From contig CAYXBK010000001.1 of assembly GCA_964463165.1 (NCBI GenBank), forward strand, positions 62,001-126,000: DNA of 64,000 bases, read 5' to 3'. This document shows positions 46,201 to 55,301 of the stretch, in pieces. This stretch comes from UBA7236 sp964463165. Lineage in GTDB: Bacteria > Bacteroidota > Bacteroidia > Chitinophagales > BACL12. The notes beneath the pieces are model-generated. The model did no database searches, had not been told where the DNA came from, and was given only the letters and a program-made list of their open reading frames with translations. Position 1 is the first letter of the stretch, and the number at the start of each line of letters is the position of its first letter. Both the position numbers and the translations under genes were made by a program.

Positions 46201-46781
46201 ACACCTACACTGATATGTATGGCTGCTCCAAAACGGTTTCTGATTCGGTAAACATTGTTGAATTGCCGGTTGTTTCTCTTGATTTTCCATTTGATTCTGT
46301 ATGTGTGGATGATGGTATATTTTCAATTGATTATGGTGAACCGGAAGGTGGTGCATATTCCGGTGATGGCGTAATCGGAAACTATTTTGATCCTTCTTTA
46401 ACAGAATTAGGCATTCAAAGTATACAATATATATTTACCGATGTGAATGGATGTACCAACCTCGATTCCGCTTTATTTAAGACTGTTGAATGTGAATCAA
46501 ATTTACTCGTAGAAGAACTTGGCCAGCAGGGGCAGGTTTTTGTAATTCCAAATCCCAATTCCGGAAAATTTGACATCAGATATATTGCTCAAAATTCCGC
46601 TGATATAAACATATATATAACTTCAATAAACGGACGTGTAATTGGTATTGAAAATTTTAACTCAATAAATGGTGTAAATTCTTTTGGAATCAATATTGAA
46701 AATATACCGGCAGGTTATTATTTAGTCAGGCTAACAGATAATGATAAAACATGGTATGCAAGTTTTACTATTATTAATTAA
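43215..46781 (+). CDS. T9SS-secreted M43-type (pappalysin-like) metalloprotease
   Basis: 1188 residues. Signal peptide 1-22 (SVLTAQS). A propeptide-like stretch is followed by a metzincin catalytic domain: HEIGHAFNLPH with zinc ligands His235, His239 and His245 and catalytic Glu236, plus a Met-turn (NNYMSYCP). It belongs to the M43 pregnancy-associated plasma protein-A-like family. The 850 residues after it hold beta-sandwich modules of the adhesin and PKD/Ig type (repeated NWSGPNDFSSEISD, FYNWSTGDTTQFIQV and GGTYTGAG / GGAYSGDG segments) and a T9SS type A sorting domain (VIPNPNSGKFDIRY to ASFTIIN). It should cut proteins outside the cell. Confidence 0.9.
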   Translation: MRFLFYASFFLLQLLSTSVLTAQSTECGTDKLHEDLLLSDSMYKVKFLEKELNYREYMQSLSEGENPADSGYFTDVNIIPVVVHIIHQGEAIGVGSNIADSYVFNAIETLNQRFNGSLGSGPDIGIQFCLVQRDPSGNLTNGIDRLNGNIFENYVDNGINYYDGDGCDGASYTDIASFCQWDRTKYYNIYVVNTIDCGTGPAAFAYYPSNYDNESDGTYIRYTSFIAALGTTLSHEIGHAFNLPHTFSGDGGGLYCPIDTNCLLNGDFVCDTPPHKSTDCGLTNPCSDVEPFSNSKNNYMSYCPSKVLFTEGQKERMLFSLSINSRSTLLSHSWVCDPPTDIDLILNTTQNIPFINESCDQIHLIVENNCDSVITSFEIHASSNGTSIYSHNYITNLLPGASMNLSIPITISADDSIIHVYCFNPNLIGIYDKDPLNDLEILKVLKTNTNICENFEDDYLSNGWEITGTMDFVPFELGNNACTGNFIYNDVNCYFDLLDTMAINQLVSSFDLTNNVNYVDAILEFDLASKNDYYVDVETRFLLFASGCDGALDTLLNLSGAELATVPGTTSGCLASDWMPASCSEFETFKISLCQYMGDYVTLIFEIQSEYGSSQVYLDNICISKIPIPNTIPLIQSCDSTLNLIANPIDAGYWQILAGDEGFVEDENDAYSIFTGIPGNSYLLSWNYYSEDCGILFSDTLQVNLIGLSMPVVDYSSTYCEGDTIKLTVSNDETNYNWSGPNDFSSEISDPEIINASELNSGIYSIYLTNDSGCYSDTLEFLIMVYSIPELPNIIGNDSVCAGEDLILFTDADVDNYFWDGPLGPYDEDESLLLNDVDFLNEGNYTLFVESNGCYSDTSSMNVIINPQPAGELIMDGDTDLCLNDTLLIGIDNDSLFYNWSTGDTTQFIQVTATGEYSVTIANIFGCIRNIEPVTVIVHNLPIVNFNIVDSMFCVNEDSLHLVYGSPIGGTYTGAGVFDDFFYPDMAPLGETYIYYTYTDMYGCSKTVSDSVNIVELPVVSLDFPFDSVCVDDGIFSIDYGEPEGGAYSGDGVIGNYFDPSLTELGIQSIQYIFTDVNGCTNLDSALFKTVECESNLLVEELGQQGQVFVIPNPNSGKFDIRYIAQNSADINIYITSINGRVIGIENFNSINGVNSFGINIENIPAGYYLVRLTDNDKTWYASFTIIN

Positions 46782-46926
46782 AAGAATCAGAACCGTTTTT
46801 AGTTAAATCCTGACACTACCTGAACTCATTCTCAGTTACCTTGCCGGTGAACCGCGAAATCGGGTATTTTTTAAGTAGATTAGAATGTTTTGCCTCAGAT
46901 GATTGAGAGCCCTGTTAACTATCTGA

Positions 46927-48510
46927 TTATTTAACGGGATCGTCAATGTTCTTATTTACTTCATCATCCTTTTGATTTTCTTCAACTGCCGGGGTCAATT
47001 CACTATTCGTCGTGAATTTATCACTCAGGAATTTCTGCGCCCAGCCCCATATTTGTTCGCTGTAAACTGCACCAACCATGCAGGTGAAAAATAAAATATA
47101 CGGGTTGGGATCCACTTCTGCCGAACTGAAAACAGATAAGCCGCCGAGCACAGCAAGGAAAATAATTACGGCTGCAGAAAGTCCTCTTAAAACCACACCA
47201 GGTAGATCCTCGATTATTGCCTTATCAAAAAAACTGATGGACATAATTTTTTCCTGTTTGATTTTGTTTTCTTTTACATAGGTGGATATTATTGCACCAA
47301 ACATCCCGAAGCCGATCATACCGATAATCAACGCAACGCTCAACAGTCTTGTATCAATTATAAATTTCGCAACAGATTGGAATATGCCGAGTGATGTGGA
47401 TGAATCAGGCCTGTCTGGAATTGCATAATCATTGGGGAATGTATAGTCATTGCGATATTCTGTAACATATAAATTCAGACTTTCATAATCCATATTTCCG
47501 GGATTATTTTTCATTTTTAAAAACCAATACGTTTCAAAATTTCTGATCTGCTCATTATTAATTTTGTCGACATTGTTGAGTTGCTCGCCAATGAAATTCG
47601 CACCGCCTATGATGCTTGAAAGCATTGCCCTGTACCAATTGCTCAACCGGGCGATATAGTCATTTGCTTCTATTGAATTCATGCGGGGCAGTTCATAAGT
47701 GAACCGGCTTAAGGCGCCGTTATAAGTCGATTCAGATGTTTGATTGAAGGATGTAAATAAGCTGTTATAATTACTTGTAACTGCAAGTCGTGAATCTTTT
47801 GTTTTCTGATAATTGGTTTTAATTTCATTTACCTGATTTTTTACAAGGTCACGCACATCTTCTTTGAATAAAAATGGAAGTGTGTCAAGTAAATTAAGAT
47901 TCAATTCATCCAGATTGGTGTTTAATACCGGTATCCCATTGCTGTAATTTGATTTGGCAAGATCAAGTTTTTCTTTCAAAACCTTTTCTCCATCGGAAAT
48001 ATTTGTATTATTATTTTTTAACCACGGTACGGAAATAATTGCTGCAAGGCATAAATAAATACTGAATAACAGGAGAAATATGAGGATCATGTTTGAGCGG
48101 AGGTTTGGATTGATAACCGAATCTGACTCCGTTTTTTCATATTTAAACGAGTCAAGAATTTTTCCAATTCCCAGCCACAGAGAAATAAATAAAATATCTG
48201 CCAGTATCGGAATGCCTGTAAATATCTCGTAGGAATTGGAGAAATCGAATTTAATTAATGTATCATTTAAACCCAGATGGTAAGTATTATAAGTGATATT
48301 TAATCCATAAATTATCAGTTTCGGTGTATCAATAAAAAGAGCCAGTAATCCGGTTTTATAAAATATACAACTGATACCAAGTGCAAGTACTCTGGTGTCC
48401 CACTTATATCCGAAATGCTTTCTTTTAACGATTAATGTTGTCATCACTGCCAGATACAACAGGGCGAAAAGGCAATACAGGAAAAATCCTGCAGGTGTTT
48501 GATCTATCAT
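46927..48510 (-). CDS. Unrecognised polytopic membrane protein with large extracytoplasmic helical domain
   Basis: 527 residues. Three or four N-terminal membrane helices (5-25, 45-62, about 95-118 and 145-166), then 200 residues of charged helical sequence with heptad-like spacing (about 170-380), a second group of three to four membrane helices (about 385-480), and an acidic C-terminal tail (VEENQKDDEVNKNIDDPVK). The layout resembles gated channels or sensors with a large loop, but I cannot name a family. It is alone on the minus strand between the protease gene and the DUF3037/HipA pair. Confidence 0.62.
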   Translation of the reverse strand: MIDQTPAGFFLYCLFALLYLAVMTTLIVKRKHFGYKWDTRVLALGISCIFYKTGLLALFIDTPKLIIYGLNITYNTYHLGLNDTLIKFDFSNSYEIFTGIPILADILFISLWLGIGKILDSFKYEKTESDSVINPNLRSNMILIFLLLFSIYLCLAAIISVPWLKNNNTNISDGEKVLKEKLDLAKSNYSNGIPVLNTNLDELNLNLLDTLPFLFKEDVRDLVKNQVNEIKTNYQKTKDSRLAVTSNYNSLFTSFNQTSESTYNGALSRFTYELPRMNSIEANDYIARLSNWYRAMLSSIIGGANFIGEQLNNVDKINNEQIRNFETYWFLKMKNNPGNMDYESLNLYVTEYRNDYTFPNDYAIPDRPDSSTSLGIFQSVAKFIIDTRLLSVALIIGMIGFGMFGAIISTYVKENKIKQEKIMSISFFDKAIIEDLPGVVLRGLSAAVIIFLAVLGGLSVFSSAEVDPNPYILFFTCMVGAVYSEQIWGWAQKFLSDKFTTNSELTPAVEENQKDDEVNKNIDDPVK

Positions 48511-48636
48511 AAGGGTAATAATTTGGGTAATCTGAAATTCGGTTTGTAAAAGCCAGATAAAGTTAGCCGGATTTAATTTGAATTACATCACCAAAAATGG
48601 TGATTTTCCTGCCTCATCACTACTAACGTATCTCCA

Positions 48637-49020
48637 TCACCCCACCATCTCCTTCCAAACCCTTTCCAGCATTTCATCTGCATTATCGCAAAAGCCGGGA
48701 TGCACTTGTGAGGTTTGGACAATGGTGCTGCGTGTGGATGTGAGCCAGCGGAAACGTTCGGCCAATGCGAAGCTGCCGATGGGGCCGCTTTCGGGAGAAC
48801 CTTCGCTGATGCGGGCGAAAGAGAGGAGCGAGGTTTTTATTTCTTCGAGGTCGGCATCGGGTGCAAGGGCAAGAATTTTTTCGGTGGGGAGACTGTATTT
48901 TACTCTGAGAAATTTGAGTTCGTTGCAAAATAATATCACACCCACATTGATGAATTCTTCACGTTCCACTTTCGGAACATAACGGATAACGGCGTACTCA
49001 AAAAGATATTTATCCTGCAT
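48637..49020 (-). CDS. DUF3037 protein
   Basis: 127 residues. The N-terminal FEYAVIRYVPKVEREEFINVGVILFC and the conserved HPGFCDNADEMLERVWKEMVG end are the DUF3037 signature. It overlaps the upstream HipA-like gene by 11 bases (49010-49020), so the two are translated together; this gene pair is a known neighbourhood. A broken copy is at 42680-43005. Function unknown. It may modulate the kinase. Confidence 0.88.
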   Translation of the reverse strand: MQDKYLFEYAVIRYVPKVEREEFINVGVILFCNELKFLRVKYSLPTEKILALAPDADLEEIKTSLLSFARISEGSPESGPIGSFALAERFRWLTSTRSTIVQTSQVHPGFCDNADEMLERVWKEMVG

Positions 49021-49816
49021 GTGTAATTTCGTTTACAAATATACCGGAATGTGCTGAGCGTTGCTTTAAATAATTAAAATATGCATCGCGGTTTTGTGCA
49101 TCATCCAGCCATATTTCCGGAATAAGGTTTACAATTTCACGAAGGATTTCATCATTTAATAAATTGGTGCAGATTTGATCTGCCTCTTTTATTTCCGTTG
49201 CATATTTCAACAGCACATGATCTTTGATCATTGGAAATGATTTTTTTTCCTGCCCATCGAATGAATTTCCCGAATGATGAAAATATAATGCTGCACCATG
49301 ATCGATGAGCCAGAGTTCTTTATGCCAGGATAATAAATTCGTATTCCGCACGGTGCGGTCCATATTCATTAAATAGGCATCGAGCCAGACAATTTTGGAT
49401 GCAGTCAATGCATCAATTTTCATTGCCAGCGGATCGAATGTAATGGCACCGGATAAATAATGCAAAGCGAGATTTTTTCCGGTACTTGCTTTTAATAAAT
49501 CCTGAATTTCTTCATCACCTTCCGTGCGGCCGAATGCTTCATCCAGTTCTGCAAAAACAATTTCGGGTACTTTTAATCCGAGCACACGGGAAATTTCTCC
49601 GCCGATTAATTCTGCGATCAATGCTTTTACACCCTGCCCAGCTCCGCGGAATTTCACGACATACAAAAATCCGTCGTCGGCTTCAGCAATCGCAGGCATG
49701 GACCCGCCTTCACGCAAAGGTGTGATGTATCGGATAACATTTACGGTGCGCATACGAATCCCATCGGCCCCAATCTCCTGTCTTTCCCCCATGGGTAAAG
49801 ACGTTTCATTTTCCAT
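49010..49816 (-). CDS. HipA-like kinase
   Basis: 268 residues. A kinase core without the usual N-terminal subdomain: VVKF with Lys55 (ATP-binding lysine), the catalytic loop MNMDRTVRNTN with Asp153 and Asn158, and the DFG-like IDHGAA with Asp172. The GAGQG near residue 58 may be part of a phosphate-binding loop. HipA-type kinases phosphorylate proteins (glutamyl-tRNA synthetase in E. coli) and are often toxins of toxin-antitoxin pairs; here no HipB-like DNA-binding gene is next to it, only DUF3037. The stop overlaps the DUF3037 start. Confidence 0.85.
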   Translation of the reverse strand: MENETSLPMGERQEIGADGIRMRTVNVIRYITPLREGGSMPAIAEADDGFLYVVKFRGAGQGVKALIAELIGGEISRVLGLKVPEIVFAELDEAFGRTEGDEEIQDLLKASTGKNLALHYLSGAITFDPLAMKIDALTASKIVWLDAYLMNMDRTVRNTNLLSWHKELWLIDHGAALYFHHSGNSFDGQEKKSFPMIKDHVLLKYATEIKEADQICTNLLNDEILREIVNLIPEIWLDDAQNRDAYFNYLKQRSAHSGIFVNEITHAG

Positions 49817-49924
49817 TTTTCGAATTTTTCTGCAAAGTAATCAATGTTTTATTTCTACGCACATTTCCTTCAGCATGGATTATTTACTCAAAAGCATTAA
49901 TTTTAAATATTAAACTCCCTCTTC

Positions 49925-50809
49925 ATGAAATCATCATTAAAAGATTATCTCGGTTTCAGCACTGCATTTCTCGCCGGTGTTTCTGCAAATGCATACGTAG
50001 ATCATACTGATTTTGATCCTGATATCTGGTGGCAATGGGACAGTAATAATTTTAGTTTTCCTGTAGATGTTGATCACGACGGACTTTATGATTTTCGGTT
50101 TTTTACTTTTGAATCATCAACGGAATATTATTCGTGCAGTGGTTTTGCAGCTGCATTTTTTATTGAACCATACCGTTCAAATTTGTTGGGAAATGGATTA
50201 TTACCGGTCCCTACTCCTTCATATGTCGGATGTGTTTGCGTGGGAATGGATGAAAGTTTTTACAATCTTACAATGGGGGTTAAACCTGTATATTTTGGAG
50301 AAACAATTTCATCTGATGATCAATGGGGAAATGCGCAGCTTCTATTTGCAAGCAATAGTTGTGATTGGCCGGATCCAATTTATGGGATGCTTCTTCCAAA
50401 TGATTTTTTTGATTATTTTATTCCTGTTCAATTGCGTGATCATGGGAATCATTACGGCTGGATACGACTTACACATGAAGCAACGTATGCCGTCAAAAAA
50501 ATTATGGATATGGCATATGAAACAAATGAAAATGTTCCGATTGTTGCCGGGGTATTGAAAGATGAAGTCATAACTGAAAATGGTCCAAATATAATTTTTG
50601 AAAATATACTTGATGGTTTTGTGTTGCATCCGGTAAATCTTTCGGAACCGGCTGATTTTATTGTTACTGATATCAACGGGAAAATAATTCAATCGGATAA
50701 AATTTTCAATTCTGATGTTTTTATTTCAGACAAATTAATTTCAACTGGCGTCTATTTAATTACGGTTAGTTCACAGGAAGGGAAATGGGTGAAGAAAATT
50801 TTGAACTAA
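49925..50809 (+). CDS. T9SS-type secreted protein of the HYGW-R family
   Basis: 294 residues. Signal peptide 1-22 (GVSANAY). The mature part begins HTDFDPDIWWQWDSN and has a DVDHDGLYDFRF Ca-binding-like motif and NHYGWIRLTHEATYAV, paralogous to the protein at 21576-22391 (DNDGTDDFGF, FHYGWARIDVSH). Both end in a short sorting-type domain, here ADFIVTDINGKIIQSDKIF to WVKKILN. It is a secreted beta protein of unknown role. Confidence 0.75.
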   Translation: MKSSLKDYLGFSTAFLAGVSANAYVDHTDFDPDIWWQWDSNNFSFPVDVDHDGLYDFRFFTFESSTEYYSCSGFAAAFFIEPYRSNLLGNGLLPVPTPSYVGCVCVGMDESFYNLTMGVKPVYFGETISSDDQWGNAQLLFASNSCDWPDPIYGMLLPNDFFDYFIPVQLRDHGNHYGWIRLTHEATYAVKKIMDMAYETNENVPIVAGVLKDEVITENGPNIIFENILDGFVLHPVNLSEPADFIVTDINGKIIQSDKIFNSDVFISDKLISTGVYLITVSSQEGKWVKKILN

Positions 50810-50978
50810 GGCTGCGTTGCTTTTTTTGATTCAGCTCAAACGCAGGAAGTTTTAATTAAAATAGAATATTTTACATTAAGGTATATTTGAAAAATCGTCG
50901 AGGTATCTTCGTATTTCTTGAGGGAATCTGCCAGATGACAGTTTTGCATGTAAACGCAGGCGGGGATATGAGATGGGT

Positions 50979-52361
50979 CTACAGCGAAAGCTTAGTTATA
51001 AAATAATAAAGCTTCCCATCCACACTTGTATCAGAATAACCGGTGAAAAGAAATGAATTTCTATACCAATGCGATGCACTTTCGGAAGCAGCATGCCTGC
51101 AATTATCAGATATCTTATCTTCGCTTCCGCTGATAATTTCACCTGCGTTATTTAATTCGAGCATTTGTGCCTTCTGATCTCCGCAGCGCAAAATTTCAAT
51201 CCTGTTTTTTACCTGCCGTACATGGATGATCTGAGTTGCAGTATTAAAACCTGTTATGTCTGAAGGCCGCGATAAATTTATATCCCATTCTCTCGCACCT
51301 GAATTGTCAAATGCAATAAAGAGTGTTGCTGGTGATGTGCATGTATGAATTAAATTATCTTCATCGAAACACATGAAATTTCCTGCTTCATTTAAATCGA
51401 TGGTATAAATCAGTTGATTGCCTCCCTTTACAGCAGGATAAGATTTTATCTGGAAGTTGAATTCAGGAATATTTTTGGAACATTTACCGGATGCGGTATT
51501 CTCTTGATTTATTTCCTCACCAATAAATGATTGCAGGCTTCCAAATGCATATTGCTTGTAATATTCCGGTTTACCCGCAATTGTTTTGCAAATGAATATG
51601 CCTTGCGGAAATTCTTTGCATGTATAAGTGCCCGTGAAAATCAAAACGCCGCTGCCCAGAGATGTAGTCGCAATATTCTGAAGTTTGATCTCATCGCCGC
51701 AGGGGAAATTTATCACATGTGCCAGTTCCCCGAATTCATTGAATTCAAATGCAGATTGGGATTTATTGGTGAGTGGTCCGGAACTGCCGTAAAAAATCAC
51801 GTGATTGTTTGCAGTAACCAGATTCCCGTAATTGATGCGCACATTTTTAATTTCTTTTGATTCAATCTCCAATGGTGCAATTGCAAAAGTATTCAGGTTG
51901 ATCTGGCGGATTATATCACCGTCTTTTTCTGCCGAATGGATGTACACAAATTTATCGGTTGCAATGAATTCTTTCAATTCCGATTCTTTTTCAAACCTGC
52001 CTTGTATGGTTTGAAATTTAAAATCCCATAAAACGAATTTGTAATAAATAAAATCACCTTTCTTATTTGCAAAAATGAAATGCAGAAAACGCAGTGAAGT
52101 TGTAAGACTTTTAAAAGTATATTCTTCCGGAATTGAAATATCTGCAGAAATTTGTTTTACAAGGTCTGTATTATATTTTTCCAGATGCAATTGGCCGCCC
52201 GGATGTTTGGAATAAAATACAAGGCCTTTTTCACCGACAGGTATTGTGCCGAATAATGCATAAGGCCCGGTCACTTCCAGTTTTAAAGCTGCAGCATCAA
52301 TTGACTGGGCGTGAAGATGAAAAGAAAAAATAAGGAATAAAAGGAAGGTAATTGTTCTCAT
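50979..52361 (-). CDS. Secreted protein of unknown function
   Basis: 460 residues. Signal peptide 1-18 (FHLHAQS). The sequence is beta-rich and likely a propeller (repeats such as LRFLHFIFANKKGDFIYYKFVLWDF and HVIFYGSSG), with several Cys residues. It ends SVDGKLYYFITKLSL without a sorting domain. No family recognised. It lies after cphA in the same direction, but a strong inverted repeat is between them. Confidence 0.6.
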   Translation of the reverse strand: MRTITFLLFLIFSFHLHAQSIDAAALKLEVTGPYALFGTIPVGEKGLVFYSKHPGGQLHLEKYNTDLVKQISADISIPEEYTFKSLTTSLRFLHFIFANKKGDFIYYKFVLWDFKFQTIQGRFEKESELKEFIATDKFVYIHSAEKDGDIIRQINLNTFAIAPLEIESKEIKNVRINYGNLVTANNHVIFYGSSGPLTNKSQSAFEFNEFGELAHVINFPCGDEIKLQNIATTSLGSGVLIFTGTYTCKEFPQGIFICKTIAGKPEYYKQYAFGSLQSFIGEEINQENTASGKCSKNIPEFNFQIKSYPAVKGGNQLIYTIDLNEAGNFMCFDEDNLIHTCTSPATLFIAFDNSGAREWDINLSRPSDITGFNTATQIIHVRQVKNRIEILRCGDQKAQMLELNNAGEIISGSEDKISDNCRHAASESASHWYRNSFLFTGYSDTSVDGKLYYFITKLSL

Positions 52362-52370
52362 TTAAATTTA

Positions 52371-52421
52371 CAAGGAGACGCAGAGTCGCAGAAAATAATT
52401 CTGCGACTCTGCGTCTCCTTG
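52371..52421. repeat. 23-bp perfect inverted repeat with 5-base loop
   Basis: Arms 52371-52393 and 52399-52421 are perfectly complementary (the core GGAGACGCAGAGTCGCAG is paired with CTGCGACTCTGCGTCTCC), loop AATAA. It lies between the 3' end of cphA (stop at 52523) and the next gene's start (52361), as a strong RNA hairpin. A third partial copy, CCCTGCGTCTCTGCGACTCC, is near 52491-52510. There is no long T-run, so it is a repeat or attenuator rather than a standard terminator. Confidence 0.9.
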
Positions 52422-52522
52422 TTTAATATGTTCATGCGTGAGCCTTTCAATAATTTAATATTTTTGAATTCCGTTCGCTACAGTGATAGCCCTGCGTCTC
52501 TGCGACTCCATGTTTTTCATTT

Positions 52523-55192
52523 TCATGCGCCGGCTTTCTCCTCATGATGTATATTCGGGATTTCTTCTTTATGAAATTCAAACTGATCATCCCGCTCTTT
52601 ATATTGCATTATTAAATCCAACGCCTCAGCAATCACATCACTGCAAACAGTAATATGTGATCCTTTCTTTGCATTTTCAATACAATATTTAATTGAATCT
52701 GCTTCGGGATTGATGCAGATCACGGGAACATTCGGATTTGCTTCCGTGATTCCTTCTTTCAATAAATTCATGATCTCTTCATCTGTTCTGCCACGCAGAT
52801 TTTTATCCTGGCGGATAATTATTTCATCAAATGTTCTTCCTGCAATTCTTCCGAGTTCACGAATATCATCATCACGGCGATCACCCGTTGCTGCAATCAC
52901 ACCGACTTTCGGATGCATATCCACTTTTGCGAGATAATTTGAAATTGCCTGGAAACCATCCGGATTATGTGCAAAATCAACAAGCATTTCAAAATTGCGG
53001 AATTTAAATATGTTCATTCTTCCGGGTGTCATTGCAGGAGATGGAATAAATGTATTTAATGCAATTTTCACTTCTTCAATTTTCCAGTTCTGCACAAATG
53101 CAGCTGCTATACACGGCAAAATATTCTGAATCATAAATGCAGCTTTGCCGCCGAGTGTGAGCGGAATATTTACCACTTTCTCCACCCGTATTTTCCATGT
53201 TCCTTTTAAAATGCTCACCCAACCGTCTTCCAGCACTGCAGCAACGCCGCCTTTTTCACAATGCGCTTTGATACGCGGATTATTTTCATCCATGCTGAAC
53301 AAGACAATATTGCAATCGAGATTTTTACGCATATCAAAAACCAGATCATCGTCGGCATTTAAAATTGCATAACCGTTTTTGCGCACGGTTTCAGGTACAA
53401 CGGATTTTACTTTCGCCATTTCTTCCACCGTATCTATATCTTTTAATCCGATATGGTCGGCAGTTACATTTGTTACAATGGCGATATCGCATTTATCAAA
53501 ACCTAATCCCGCTTTTAATAAACCGCCTCTCGCACATTCAAGTACGGCATAATCAATTGTTGGATCCATCAAAACAAATTTTGCAGAAACAGGCCCGGTG
53601 CAATCACCTTTTTCGAGCATGCGGTTCTGAATATAAATTCCGTCGGAAGTAGTAAAGCCGACTTTATATCCGATTGTTTTTGCAATATGTGCATTTAATC
53701 TCGTAGTGGTTGTTTTTCCATTTGTTCCTGTAACTGCGATGATCGGAACACGGCCTTTGCTGCCGGCAGGAAATAACATATCTACAACAGGTTCGGCTAC
53801 ATTTCTTCCGATGCCTTCACTTGGTGCGAGATGCATTCTGAATCCGGGTGCCGCATTTACTTCGAGCACAACACCATTATTTTCATTCATCGGAATTGAA
53901 ATATCAGGACTCATAATATCAATGCCGCAAATATCGAGACCGATCACACGTGCAATTCTTTCAGCAGTAAAAACATTTGCTGGATGTACATGATCTGTAA
54001 CATCTGTTGCAGTACCGCCCGTAGATAAATTCGCAGTGGATTTTAAAAATATTTCTGCACCGCGATCAGGAATTGAATTTTCATCCATTCCCAGTTTTTC
54101 CAATAAGCGGATCGTATGATCATCAATTTTAATGGAAGTTAAAACATTTTCATGCCCGTAACCTCTGCGTGGATCTTTATTTACTTCATCCACTAATTCT
54201 TTAATTGTATGTTTTCCGTCGCCTACAACCGCAGCCGGTTTCCGCAATGCAGCTGAAACGAATTTATAATTAATGGCAAGCAAGCGATAATCATATCCGA
54301 GCACATATCTTTCAACAATACTCCAGCGTGAAACTTCTTTTGCTTTTTTTAATGCGGCAACTGCTTCATCCCAATTTTTTATATTCATGGTTGATCCGCG
54401 GCCATGATTTCCATCGATCGGTTTAATTACGATCGGATATCCGATGCGGCGGATAATTGTTTCGAGATCATCTTCATCATAAGCCGATCCGCCTTTCGGT
54501 GTCGGAATATTTAATTGCTGCAATAAATTTTTTGTCTCTTCTTTATCACATGCAATTTCAACTGCAATATTTGATGTAGTGCTTGCAATTGTAGCCTGAA
54601 TTCTTTTCTGATTAATTCCCCATCCCAACTGAACGAGTGAACGTTTATTCAAGCGGATATATGGAATATCTCTTTTTATTGCTTCTTCCACAATTGATCC
54701 CGTTGAAGGCCCCAGTCGTTCCCGTTCACGAATTTCTTTCATTTTCTGAATATGCGGTGCGAGATCAAAATCTTCACCCTTTACCAATGCTTCGCATATC
54801 TGCACTGCAATTTCACCTGCATATAAACCTGTTTGCTGTTCGAGGTACGAATACACCACATTGTAAACGCCTTTCGTATTTGTGCTTCTTGTTCTGCCGA
54901 ATCCTGTGTCGAGTCCGGCGAGCGTTTGTAATTCGAGCGCAACATGTTCAACAACATGACCCATCCAGGTGCCTTCATCCACACGGTGAAAAAAACCACC
55001 CGCATGATCTTCACTGCACCGGTGCTCATATAAACTCGGCATCAGTTTTTCGAGATTCTGACGAAAATTGGGGATTACATTCGTTGGCTGATCTTCAAGC
55101 TCCTCTATATCGAGTTTCATAACGATCAGTTTATGTCTGCGGATGCTCCAGTAATTCGGGCCCTTCATTACGGCAGTAGAAAGAATTTTCAT
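52523..55192 (-). CDS. cphA: Cyanophycin synthetase
   Basis: 889 residues, the family's length for CphA1 (about 875). The N-terminal domain has the conserved GHVVEHVALELQ (79-90). An ATP-grasp domain lies at about 220-480 (YPIVIKPIDGNHGRGSTMN; VLEVNAAPGFRMHLAPSEG). A Mur-ligase-like domain starts at VTGTNGKTTTTR (P-loop 488-495), with later motifs VDFAHNPDGFQAI and GVIAATGDRRDDD. The enzyme adds Asp to the backbone and Arg to its side chain, using ATP. An intact P-loop argues for CphA1 rather than the dipeptide-using CphA2. It is on the minus strand, divergent from the receiver and cyanophycinase genes (55403, 55899). Confidence 0.95.
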   Translation of the reverse strand: MKILSTAVMKGPNYWSIRRHKLIVMKLDIEELEDQPTNVIPNFRQNLEKLMPSLYEHRCSEDHAGGFFHRVDEGTWMGHVVEHVALELQTLAGLDTGFGRTRSTNTKGVYNVVYSYLEQQTGLYAGEIAVQICEALVKGEDFDLAPHIQKMKEIRERERLGPSTGSIVEEAIKRDIPYIRLNKRSLVQLGWGINQKRIQATIASTTSNIAVEIACDKEETKNLLQQLNIPTPKGGSAYDEDDLETIIRRIGYPIVIKPIDGNHGRGSTMNIKNWDEAVAALKKAKEVSRWSIVERYVLGYDYRLLAINYKFVSAALRKPAAVVGDGKHTIKELVDEVNKDPRRGYGHENVLTSIKIDDHTIRLLEKLGMDENSIPDRGAEIFLKSTANLSTGGTATDVTDHVHPANVFTAERIARVIGLDICGIDIMSPDISIPMNENNGVVLEVNAAPGFRMHLAPSEGIGRNVAEPVVDMLFPAGSKGRVPIIAVTGTNGKTTTTRLNAHIAKTIGYKVGFTTSDGIYIQNRMLEKGDCTGPVSAKFVLMDPTIDYAVLECARGGLLKAGLGFDKCDIAIVTNVTADHIGLKDIDTVEEMAKVKSVVPETVRKNGYAILNADDDLVFDMRKNLDCNIVLFSMDENNPRIKAHCEKGGVAAVLEDGWVSILKGTWKIRVEKVVNIPLTLGGKAAFMIQNILPCIAAAFVQNWKIEEVKIALNTFIPSPAMTPGRMNIFKFRNFEMLVDFAHNPDGFQAISNYLAKVDMHPKVGVIAATGDRRDDDIRELGRIAGRTFDEIIIRQDKNLRGRTDEEIMNLLKEGITEANPNVPVICINPEADSIKYCIENAKKGSHITVCSDVIAEALDLIMQYKERDDQFEFHKEEIPNIHHEEKAGA

Positions 55193-55301
55193 TGATTTGG
55201 CTTTGGGTTAAAAATAGGGAAAAAAGGGTAGAAGATACCCTTCGGCAAGCTCACGGGGACAAATTATTTAAATGCAATTAAAAACGAATTGTCATAGTGA
55301 A

